Shown: positions 34,476-41,555 of the stretch, piece by piece
Numbering within the stretch: the stretch's first letter is position 1
Layout of the letters: each line of letters begins with the position of its first letter
Source: Sulfitobacter sp.
GTDB taxonomy: Bacteria; Pseudomonadota; Alphaproteobacteria; Rhodobacterales; Rhodobacteraceae
NCBI GenBank assembly: GCA_013002405.1
Contig: JABDKA010000221.1
Span: forward strand, 1-45,691
Direction: 5' to 3'
DNA: 45,691 bases
Made by a program: the position numbers and the translations under genes
The notes under the pieces: model-generated
The model's input: the letters and a program-made list of their open reading frames with translations, nothing else
Told to the model about the DNA's origin: nothing
Database searches by the model: none

Positions 34476-35354
34476 ATGGAAACAGGGATCATCGGTGTGG
34501 GTCTGATGGGCCAGGGCATCGCTCGGAACGTGCTGAAAGGCGGGCACGGACTGCGCTTTCTGGAACATCCCGGCAATCAGCCGGTGGACGAGATCATGGG
34601 CCTTGGTGCGGTCCCCTGCGCAACTCCTGCGGCAGTGGTTGAGGGGGCAGAGGTGATCATCCTTTGCGTCACCGGCTCGGCCCAGGTGGAGGCTGTGCTG
34701 ACGGGGCCGGAGGGTGTGCTCTCGGCGCTCGCGCTGGACGCGGTGATCGTCGATTGCTCGACCTCCCTGCCCGACAGCACCCTTGCAATGGCCAAGGCGA
34801 CGGTCGCTGCGGGCGGTCATTTCCTCGACGCCCCGATGACCCGCACCGCGGCCCACGCCCAGGCGGGAACGCTGAATCTGCTGGTTGGGGGAGAGGCTGA
34901 GGTGCTCGCCCGGGTCGCTCCGGTGTTGGACAGTTTCACCGAGGCGATCGAACATGTGGGGCCGGTCTGCACCGGTCACCGCATGAAGCTTTTGCACAAC
35001 TACGTCTCCATCGGCTTCATGACCCTGCTGGCTGAGGCGGCGGCGCAATCGGCGGACGCGGGCGTCGATCCAGAGGTGCTGGTCAAGGTCCTCGGGCAAG
35101 GGGGCGGTGCCTCGGTTGCGCTGGACCGTCTGGCCCCCTTCATCACCGAAGGCGACCGCAGCGGTCTGCCCTTCTTCGTCTCCAACGCGCTCAAGGACAT
35201 CGACTACTACCAGCAGATGAGCAGGGCGGCGGGCGCACAGACAAGGATCGCTGACGGGGTGATGTCGGCCCTGCAGGAGGCCGTGGAAGCAGGCCACGGT
35301 GAGGCCTGGCTGCCGCAACTGATCCGGGAGTTCCGGCGCAAGACCGAAGGATAG
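34476..35354 (+). CDS. Beta-hydroxyacid dehydrogenase with YihU-like Arg123
   Basis: 292-residue NAD(P)-dependent dehydrogenase of the 3-hydroxyisobutyrate/tartronate-semialdehyde reductase family. Rossmann loop GVGLMGQG lies at the N-terminus, and the catalytic Lys171 is in GHRMKLLHNY with Asn175. The substrate loop, normally DAPVSGG, reads DAPMTRTAAHAQAGTL, with T122-R123-T124. By my recollection of E. coli YihU (sulfolactaldehyde reductase), that enzyme has G122-R123-T124-S125 at the same positions, with Arg123 holding the sulfonate. YihU's Asn174 is His here, so the substrate may differ. The gene follows the TAXI receptor by 55 bp in the same operon. It could reduce or oxidise a C3/C4 hydroxy compound with a second anionic group; sulfonate, carboxylate and sulfate are all possible. 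Confidence 0.9.
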   Translation: METGIIGVGLMGQGIARNVLKGGHGLRFLEHPGNQPVDEIMGLGAVPCATPAAVVEGAEVIILCVTGSAQVEAVLTGPEGVLSALALDAVIVDCSTSLPDSTLAMAKATVAAGGHFLDAPMTRTAAHAQAGTLNLLVGGEAEVLARVAPVLDSFTEAIEHVGPVCTGHRMKLLHNYVSIGFMTLLAEAAAQSADAGVDPEVLVKVLGQGGGASVALDRLAPFITEGDRSGLPFFVSNALKDIDYYQQMSRAAGAQTRIADGVMSALQEAVEAGHGEAWLPQLIREFRRKTEG

Positions 35355-35448
35355 GCAGGCACCTGAGGCGGCCCCGGGCGCAGCGCCGCTTGACTGAACA
35401 GAGGCTTTCTCCGCAAGGTCGTTCAGCACCGGCGGAGGAACGCGCGAC

Positions 35449-36600
35449 ATGGGCGAAAGGGGTTTTGCCACTTCGGAGTTTGAAGCACGGCTGGCGCGGG
35501 CGCAGGCCATGATGGCGGCGCATGATCTTGACGCGCTTTTTCTGACGACCGAACCCGAGGTGCGTTATTTCACCGGATATCTGACCCGCTTCTGGGCAAG
35601 CCCGACGCGGCCCTGGTTCCTGATTGTGCCCGCGCGTGGCAAGCCGATTGCGGTGATACCGGGCATCGGGGCCGCACTGATGGCGCAAACCTGGGTCGAA
35701 GACATCCGCACCTGGAGCGCCCCCGATTTGCAGGACGACGGTGTGAGCCTTCTGGCCGAAACCCTGCGCGAGGTGGTGCCAAGGGCAGGACGGATCGGCC
35801 TGCCGGACGGGCATGAGACGCATCTGCGCATGCCTCTGGCGGATCTTGAGCGGGTACGATCAGCGCTGGAAGGTCGTCGGATCGTCGGAGACGCGGGCAT
35901 CATCCGTGCCCTGCGCATGGTCAAGTCCCCCGCAGAGATCATGAAGATCGAGACCGCCTGTGCCATCGCCGCGCGCGCCTTCGCACGGGTGGCCGAGTTC
36001 GCGCGCGAGGGCGCCGCCCTCGACCGGGTGTTTCGGCAGTTCCAGATGACCTGCCTCGGTGAAGGGGCGGATTGGGTGCCTTACCTCGCGGGCGGGGCAG
36101 AGCAGGGGGGGTATACGGATGTCATCTCTCCCGCGCGGGAGATACCCTTGGTGTCCGGCGATGTCCTGATGCTTGACACTGGCCTGGTCTGGGACGGCTA
36201 CTTTTGCGACTATGACCGGAACTGGTCCGTCGGGGTGCCAGCACCCGTCGTTGCCACCGGTTTCGCCCAACTGGTAGAGGCCAGCGATGCGGCTTTCGGC
36301 ATTGCCCGCCCGGGGGCCACTGCGGCGGACCTGTTCCATGCCATGCAAGAAGTTCTGGCGCGGAACGGGGAGACGACGGATGCGGGAAGGCTCGGTCACG
36401 GGCTGGGCATGTCATTGACTGAATGGCCCTCTCTCATCCCGTCAGATCACACGGTGCTGGAGGTCGGCATGGTGCTGACGCTTGAGCCGGGGATCGCGCT
36501 CGGCGACAGGATATTGGTGCACGAAGAAGATATCGTGATCACCGAAAGCGGCGCGCGTTACCTCTCGCCGCACCTGGGACCGGAATTGGCGGTGATATGA
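35449..36600 (+). CDS. M24-family metallo-hydrolase (EutD/DoeA/creatinase-like)
   Basis: 383 residues with an N-terminal creatinase-type domain (LDALFLTTEPEVRYFTGYL) and a C-terminal pita-bread M24 domain. All five metal ligands are visible: D243 (LMLDTG), D254 (YFCDYD), H317 (LGHGLGM), E346 (TLEPGI) and E360 (HEEDIV), so it should bind two metal ions. The family includes Xaa-Pro peptidases, creatinase, ectoine hydrolase (DoeA/EutD) and DMSP lyase DddP; the length is near DoeA. GGAGGAA precedes the ATG by 8 nt. It overlaps an Asp/Glu-racemase-family gene resembling EutA, a pairing seen in ectoine-utilisation clusters. Amide or amidine hydrolysis of an imported amine-type compound is my inference. 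Confidence 0.85.
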   Translation: MGERGFATSEFEARLARAQAMMAAHDLDALFLTTEPEVRYFTGYLTRFWASPTRPWFLIVPARGKPIAVIPGIGAALMAQTWVEDIRTWSAPDLQDDGVSLLAETLREVVPRAGRIGLPDGHETHLRMPLADLERVRSALEGRRIVGDAGIIRALRMVKSPAEIMKIETACAIAARAFARVAEFAREGAALDRVFRQFQMTCLGEGADWVPYLAGGAEQGGYTDVISPAREIPLVSGDVLMLDTGLVWDGYFCDYDRNWSVGVPAPVVATGFAQLVEASDAAFGIARPGATAADLFHAMQEVLARNGETTDAGRLGHGLGMSLTEWPSLIPSDHTVLEVGMVLTLEPGIALGDRILVHEEDIVITESGARYLSPHLGPELAVI

Positions 36601-37307
36601 GCATCTTTCACTACACCCTTGATCAGGATGATCCCACGGTACCGCCGATGGGGCTGATCGTGCTTGCAGCGGATGAAACGCTGGAGGCGGATATGCGCGT
36701 GGCGATGGCCGATGTCGCCGCACCTCTCTATGTCACGCGCATTCCAAGCGCGCTTGAGGTGACGCCGGAAACCTTGAGCGCCATGGCGGGCCAGCTTTCC
36801 GCCGCGGCGGACCTGCTTCCCAAGGCCCGGCGCTTTGGCGTAGTGGGTTACGGCTGCACCTCTGCCAGTGCGATCATCGGGTCGAAAGCGGTTGCCGATC
36901 TGGTGCGCCAGACCTGTGATGTGGTGGAGGTAACCAATCCGCTGCGCGCCGCCATTGCGCATGCCAAACACCTGGGTCTGAGCAAGCTCGCGCTGTTGTC
37001 GCCCTACATTGAGCCGGTCAATGTGCCCCTGCGCCGGGGCTTTGCCGAGGCGGGTATATCCACGGATGAATTTGGCACCTTCGGCGAGGCGGAAGAAGCC
37101 AAGGTCGTCCGCATTGCCAGTAATTCCATTGTGGAGGCCGCCTGCACCCTTGGTGCGTCATCCGAGGTCGAAGGGGTTTTCCTCAGCTGCACCAATCTGC
37201 GGACCTTTGCGGCGATTCCCGAAATTGAACGCAGGATCGGCAAGCCGGTCCTCTCCAGCAACCAAGCCCTGGCCTGGCACATGAAGGTGCTGAATGATCG
37301 GGCTTAG
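36597..37307 (+). CDS. Asp/Glu racemase-superfamily protein (EutA/maleate-isomerase-like)
   Basis: 236-residue member of the Asp/Glu/hydantoin racemase superfamily, on the maleate isomerase/arylmalonate decarboxylase/EutA side. Two cysteines are in the positions of the catalytic pair: C87 in VGYGCTSASAIIG and C198 in VFLSCTNLRTF, followed by GKPVLSSNQALAWH. Between them is LALLSPYIEPVN. The start overlaps the M24 gene stop (ATGA), so the two are coupled. In ectoine-degradation loci EutA accompanies the M24 hydrolase; its own reaction there is not firmly known to me. It is followed by a 137-bp gap before the ABC transporter. Confidence 0.85.
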   Translation: MSIFHYTLDQDDPTVPPMGLIVLAADETLEADMRVAMADVAAPLYVTRIPSALEVTPETLSAMAGQLSAAADLLPKARRFGVVGYGCTSASAIIGSKAVADLVRQTCDVVEVTNPLRAAIAHAKHLGLSKLALLSPYIEPVNVPLRRGFAEAGISTDEFGTFGEAEEAKVVRIASNSIVEAACTLGASSEVEGVFLSCTNLRTFAAIPEIERRIGKPVLSSNQALAWHMKVLNDRA

Positions 37308-37310
37308 AGC

Positions 37311-37444
37311 CTTGTAAATAAAACAAAACGCTCTGGGACCAAGTTTCCGGTTGCTTATGCTTGTCATGTTGTTTTCAATGCCCGTGTTCGAATGAAGACA
37401 GCCGGATCAACCTGCTGCACCAAAGAACAAAAAGGGGAGACGGC
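37311..37444 (+). promoter_or_regulatory. AT-rich gap, possible promoter of the ABC operon
   Basis: 137-bp gap that opens with a markedly AT-rich run (TTGTAAATAAAACAAAA at 37312-37328) in otherwise GC-rich DNA. It continues with TTGCTTATGCTTGTCATG, in which TATGCT could serve as a -10 box. A strong ribosome-binding site AGGGGAGA (near 37433) precedes the GTG start of the ATPase. A 5-bp inverted repeat AGAGC/GCTCT flanks the AT-rich run (37306-37334). This is a plausible internal promoter, not demonstrated. Confidence 0.35.
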
Positions 37445-38545
37445 GTGACGACATCGTCCAATGGCACGGCATTCGTGGAATTCGACCGTGTGCAAAAATC
37501 TTACGATGGCGAAACTCTTGTGGTGAAGGATCTCAATCTTTCGCTGCCACAAGGTGAGTTTCTGACCATGCTCGGGCCATCCGGGTCGGGCAAGACAACC
37601 TGCCTGATGATGCTTGCAGGGTTTGAGACAGCCACCCACGGCGATATCCGTCTGGACGGCAAGTCGATCAATAACATCCCGCCGCACAAGCGGGGGATCG
37701 GGATGGTTTTCCAGAATTACGCGCTTTTCCCGCACATGACAGTGGCCGAGAACCTCTCCTTCCCGCTGGAAGTGCGCGGCATGTCCAAGTCCGACCGGGA
37801 GGCCAAGGTCAAGCGCGCCCTGGACATGGTGCAGATGGGCGATTTCGGCGGCAGGCGTCCGGCACAGCTTTCGGGTGGTCAGCAGCAGCGTATCGCCCTG
37901 TCCCGTGCGCTGGTGTTCGAACCTGAACTTGTTCTGATGGACGAACCGCTTGGCGCGTTGGACAAGCAGCTGCGTGAAACCCTACAGTTCGAAATCACGA
38001 ACCTCGCGCACGAGCTGGGGATCACCACAGTCTACGTGACGCACGACCAGACCGAGGCCCTGACCATGTCGGACCGGGTTGCCGTGTTCGACGATGGTCG
38101 CATTCAGCAGCTCGCCCCGCCGGACAAGCTCTATGAAGAGCCCGAGAACAGCTTCGTTGCCCAGTTCATTGGTGAAAACAATACGTTGCTGGGCACCGTG
38201 AAAGAGATCAAAGACGGTATTGCGCTGGTCGAACTGGACGGCGGCGAGGTTATCGACGCCAAGCCGATCAACGTCTCACAGCCCGGAGAGCGCACCCGCG
38301 TCTCCATCCGTCCCGAACGCGTTGAATACAACAAGGATCGTCTCAGCCCGGATGCTCACACGCTCAAGGCTGAGGTGCTCGAGTTTATCTACATGGGCGA
38401 TATCTTCCGCACACGGCTTCGGGTCGCGGGCAAGGATGATTTCGTCGTCAAGACACGCAACGCCCCCGATCAACGCCGCCTGAAACCCGGCGAAACGATC
38501 GAAATCGGGTGGCTGGCACAGGATTGCCGCGCACTGGACGCCTGA
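37445..38545 (+). CDS. PotA-type ABC transporter ATPase
   Basis: 366-residue ATPase of the spermidine/putrescine-type (PotA/FbpC) importers. Walker A is [10 protein letters not shown], the Q-loop region is GMVFQNYALFPHMTV, the signature is LSGGQQQRIALS, Walker B is LVLMDEPLGALD and the H-loop is VYVTHDQTEALTMSD. A C-terminal TOBE domain follows (VRVSIRPERVE region, about 280-360). The GTG at 37445 is preferred because of the well-placed AGGGGAGA and because the protein then starts a few residues before the first beta-strand; an upstream frame to 37361 lacks similarity. It energises the two permeases encoded at 39846-42734. Confidence 0.93.
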   Translation: MTTSSNGTAFVEFDRVQKSYDGETLVVKDLNLSLPQGEFLTMLGPSGSGKTTCLMMLAGFETATHGDIRLDGKSINNIPPHKRGIGMVFQNYALFPHMTVAENLSFPLEVRGMSKSDREAKVKRALDMVQMGDFGGRRPAQLSGGQQQRIALSRALVFEPELVLMDEPLGALDKQLRETLQFEITNLAHELGITTVYVTHDQTEALTMSDRVAVFDDGRIQQLAPPDKLYEEPENSFVAQFIGENNTLLGTVKEIKDGIALVELDGGEVIDAKPINVSQPGERTRVSIRPERVEYNKDRLSPDAHTLKAEVLEFIYMGDIFRTRLRVAGKDDFVVKTRNAPDQRRLKPGETIEIGWLAQDCRALDA

Positions 38546-38571
38546 CGTCCCTTGCGCGCGGCTTTTGGGAT

Positions 38572-38597
38572 GCAGTGGCTAAGCCCGTTGCCACTGC
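38572..38597 (+). promoter_or_regulatory. Intercistronic hairpin before the binding-protein gene
   Basis: Perfect 8-bp inverted repeat GCAGTGGC / GCCACTGC with a 10-nt loop, in the 90-bp gap between the ATPase and binding-protein genes. No T-run follows, so it is unlikely to be a strong terminator. A role in shielding the binding-protein mRNA 5' end or in setting the ratio of the two proteins is inferred. Confidence 0.5.
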
Positions 38598-38635
38598 CCC
38601 AGATGGTTTAACGGGCCATAAATGGGAGAACCTAA

Positions 38636-39742
38636 ATGAAACTGACCAAGACGCTTTTGGCCACCACCGCACTGACAGTCGCGGCAGGTATGGCCAGTGC
38701 TGATGGCCACATGGCGAGCGAGATGACAATCGTAAGCTGGGGTGGCGCATACTCCAACTCGCAGCAGCAAGCCTATCACAATCCTTACATGGAGAAGACA
38801 GGCGTCACGATCATCAACGACGAAAGCTCGGCCGAGGCCGTGGCAAAGCTGCGCGCGATGAACGAAGCGGGTAATGTGACCTGGGACGTGGTTGACGTTG
38901 TGGCCGCCGACGCGATCCGCCTTTGCGACGAAGGCCTCGCGATGGAAATCGATGCGGACGAGCAGCTTGCTCCCGCGCCCGACGGCACCTCCGCTTCCGA
39001 CGACTTCGGCGATCTTCTGGTTTCCGACTGCTTCATTCCGCAGATCGTTTACTCCACGACATTCGGCTACCGCACCGACATGGTGGGTGACAATCCGCCG
39101 ACCTCGGTCTGCGCGGTCTTCGACACCGAAACCTACCCGGGCAAACGTGCCCTGGAAAAGCGCCCCATCAACAACATGGAGTGGGCGCTTCTGTGTGACG
39201 GAGTCCCCAAGGACGAAGTCTATGACGTGCTGGAAACCGAAGAAGGTCAGCAGCAGGCGCTGGACAAGCTGGGCACGATCAAGGACGACGTGATCTGGTG
39301 GTCCGCTGGTGCCGACACGCCCCAGCTTCTCGCTGACGGTGAGATCGTGATGGGCTCCACCTACAATGGCCGTCTCTTTTCGGTCATCGAGGAACAGAAC
39401 CAGCCCGTTGCCATGCTCTGGGACGCGCAGGTTTTCGACCTTGACGGCTGGATCATTCCCGCCGGTCTGAGCGATGAGCGCAAGGCGCGCGCGCTGGACT
39501 ACATCATGTTCGCGACAGACACGCAGCGTCTGGCGGACCAGGCCAAGTACATCAGCTATGGTCCGGCACGCATGTCTTCGGCACCGCTGGTGGGTCAGCA
39601 CGCCGAACTGGGCATCGACATGGCACCCCACATGCCGACCGATCCGGAGAACGCCAAGAACACGTTCCTCTACAACTACGAGTTCTGGGCTGACTACCGC
39701 GACGACATCGACGCCAAGTTCCAGGCGTGGCTCGCGCAGTAA
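38636..39742 (+). CDS. PotD-type periplasmic solute-binding protein
   Basis: 368-residue binding protein of the spermidine/putrescine/polyamine group (SBP_bac_6/8). The signal peptide MKLTKTLLATTALTVAAGMASA is cleaved near ASADG. The mature N-terminus MTIVSWGGAYSNSQQQAY and later TWDVVDVVAADAIRLCDEGL are typical, as are WWSAGADTPQLLADGEIVMG and DGWIIPAGL. GGGAGAA upstream is a good ribosome-binding site. Hairpins flank the gene on both sides (38572-38597 and 39764-39790), a common arrangement around highly expressed binding-protein genes. The ligand is probably a cation or zwitterion such as a polyamine or betaine; this is inferred from the family. Confidence 0.93.
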   Translation: MKLTKTLLATTALTVAAGMASADGHMASEMTIVSWGGAYSNSQQQAYHNPYMEKTGVTIINDESSAEAVAKLRAMNEAGNVTWDVVDVVAADAIRLCDEGLAMEIDADEQLAPAPDGTSASDDFGDLLVSDCFIPQIVYSTTFGYRTDMVGDNPPTSVCAVFDTETYPGKRALEKRPINNMEWALLCDGVPKDEVYDVLETEEGQQQALDKLGTIKDDVIWWSAGADTPQLLADGEIVMGSTYNGRLFSVIEEQNQPVAMLWDAQVFDLDGWIIPAGLSDERKARALDYIMFATDTQRLADQAKYISYGPARMSSAPLVGQHAELGIDMAPHMPTDPENAKNTFLYNYEFWADYRDDIDAKFQAWLAQ

Positions 39743-39763
39743 GCCGCTGAGCTGAATGATCTT

Positions 39764-39790
39764 TCCGGGGGCCGCGTCCTGGCCCCCGGA
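39764..39790 (+). terminator. Strong intercistronic hairpin after the binding-protein gene
   Basis: Perfect 10-bp inverted repeat TCCGGGGGCC / GGCCCCCGGA with a 7-nt loop, 22 bp after the binding-protein stop. No T-run follows, and the permease genes continue in the same direction. It therefore probably causes partial termination or 3'-end protection that lets the binding protein outnumber the permeases, rather than full termination. Confidence 0.6.
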
Positions 39791-39845
39791 TCCAACAGGG
39801 AAAGCCCGCCAAGTGGCCCCCCACAAAGAACACCGAAGGTGACGC

Positions 39846-41552
39846 ATGAGCAATGGATCAGCCACGACCGGCCCCGACCAGATCACCGGAGCCACCCCGG
39901 ACAACGCGATGCGCAACGCGGACAGGGCCGATAGCGGCCCCATGCTGGCCGCCGACGGCACAACGCTGAAATCGAGCCTGAACCGCGCCCTGCGCCGCCA
40001 GAAGCTGCGCGCGCTGATGCTGATCGCGCCGCTCCTGATCTTTGTCCTGCTCACCTTCATCGCGCCCATCGCGGACATGCTGTTCCGCTCGGTCGAGAAC
40101 CAGATCGTCTCCGACACTCTGCCGCGCACTGTCGCGGCCCTGAAGGACTGGGACGCAGATGGCGAAACACTGCCCGAGCCCGCCACTTTCAAGGCGCTTT
40201 ACACAGACATCTTCATCGCTCAGGAACGCAAGCTGCACACGCGCCTCGGCTCTCGGCTGAATTACGAACTTACGGGCGTGTCGAGCCTTTTTCGCAAGTC
40301 GGGCCGCAAGGTCGAAGACATGGGAGAGGTCTATCAGGACCAGTTCGAGGATCTGAACGGCTACTGGAAAAAGGGCGAAAACTGGAACGCCCTGTTGGGC
40401 ACGCCCGCCTGGCTTGAGGCCCAGAACGCCTGGGAGGAGGACAGCGGTGCCGCACAGCCCGCTTTCGAGCCCAGACCCGAGATCGCGGCGGTTCTGCCCC
40501 AGACAACCGCCACCTTCGAGATCTTCGCCGACTTCGTTCAGAATGAGGATAAGGACAATCTGGCCAAGAAAGACCCTTGGGCGCTGGTCTATTCGGCCCT
40601 CTACGATGATCTGACGGCCGGTGCCGATGTGGCTGCCTACGCCGGCCCCGGCGCGACCGAACTGCAGGAAGCCGCCGCCGCCGTGAGCGGATTTGAAACG
40701 GTCGATTTCCCCACAGCCTTCGAGGACATCGACGAAGACTGGCAAAGTCTCGATGTCTGGCAGACCCTCAAGGTTTACAGTCCGAATTTCACCTCCGGGT
40801 ACTTTCTCAACTCCATCGACATGCAAAAGACTGTGGATGGACCAGCCCTACGCCCCGAAAATCAGCGGTTTTACGTCATGCTTTTCATGCGTACGCTGTT
40901 CATGTCTCTGGTCATTACGGGAAGCTGTATCCTGCTTGGGTATCCGGTGGGCTACATCCTGGCGAACCTTCCCGCCAAGACGGCCAATCTACTGATGATC
41001 CTGGTGCTTTTGCCCTTCTGGACTTCGCTTTTGGTGCGCACCTCAGCCTGGAAGGTGATGCTGCAGCAGCAGGGGGTGATCAACGACACGCTTGTCTGGC
41101 TTGGGATCGTTGCCGATGACAGCCGTTTGGCGCTGATCAACAACCAGACCGGCACGATCATCGCCATGACACATATTCTGCTGCCCTTCATGATCTTGCC
41201 GCTCTATTCGGTGATGAAAACCATTCCGCCTTCTTACGTGCGCGCGGCCAAATCACTGGGTGCCACCAATTGGACGGCCTTTTGGCGGGTCTATTTCCCG
41301 CAGTCGGTGCCGGGCATCGGGGCGGGTTCAATCCTCGTCTTCATCCTGTCCATCGGTTACTATATCACGCCGGAAATCGTTGGCGGGCGTACGGGTGTCT
41401 TCATCTCGAACCAGATTGCCTATCACATCTCAAGTTCGCTCAACTGGGGGCTTGCGGCCGCCTTGGGGGCGATCCTGCTGGCGGTGGTGCTGGGGCTCTA
41501 CTGGACCTACGACAAGATCGTCGGCATCGACAACGTGAAGTTGGGAGGCTGA
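39846..41552 (+). CDS. PotB-type permease with a large extracytoplasmic insertion
   Basis: 568-residue permease, about twice the usual 280-300 of PotB. After a soluble N-terminus (about 1-55) comes TM1 (LMLIAPLLIFVLLTFIAPI). Then about 260 polar residues (roughly 80-340), rich in acidic and aromatic residues, should lie in the periplasm. The normal permease core follows from MRTLFMSLVITGSCILLGYP onward, with the EAA loop PSYVRAAKSLGATNWTAFWRVYFPQS and a Gly-rich VGGRTGVFIS segment. The gene starts 103 bp after the binding protein and ends 3 bp before the second permease. The insertion might help dock the binding protein or present substrate; no domain in it is recognised by eye. Confidence 0.9.
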   Translation: MSNGSATTGPDQITGATPDNAMRNADRADSGPMLAADGTTLKSSLNRALRRQKLRALMLIAPLLIFVLLTFIAPIADMLFRSVENQIVSDTLPRTVAALKDWDADGETLPEPATFKALYTDIFIAQERKLHTRLGSRLNYELTGVSSLFRKSGRKVEDMGEVYQDQFEDLNGYWKKGENWNALLGTPAWLEAQNAWEEDSGAAQPAFEPRPEIAAVLPQTTATFEIFADFVQNEDKDNLAKKDPWALVYSALYDDLTAGADVAAYAGPGATELQEAAAAVSGFETVDFPTAFEDIDEDWQSLDVWQTLKVYSPNFTSGYFLNSIDMQKTVDGPALRPENQRFYVMLFMRTLFMSLVITGSCILLGYPVGYILANLPAKTANLLMILVLLPFWTSLLVRTSAWKVMLQQQGVINDTLVWLGIVADDSRLALINNQTGTIIAMTHILLPFMILPLYSVMKTIPPSYVRAAKSLGATNWTAFWRVYFPQSVPGIGAGSILVFILSIGYYITPEIVGGRTGVFISNQIAYHISSSLNWGLAAALGAILLAVVLGLYWTYDKIVGIDNVKLGG

Positions 41553-41555
41553 ACC

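Noticed and set aside
35394-35427. CTGAAC...GTTCAG inverted repeat before the M24 gene as an operator
   Set aside because: Only 6 bp per arm with a roughly 20-nt spacer; too weak to call without a regulator or a second copy.
35449-36600. M24 protein as DMSP lyase DddP
   Set aside because: DddP is clearly longer (about 440 residues) and this gene sits with a EutA-like racemase and amine importer; a hydrolase assignment fits better, though I could not align it.
38579-40192. 537-codon antisense frame over the binding-protein and permease genes
   Set aside because: Opposite two confirmed genes, with low-complexity Arg/Val/Gly-rich composition and no similarity to any family I know.
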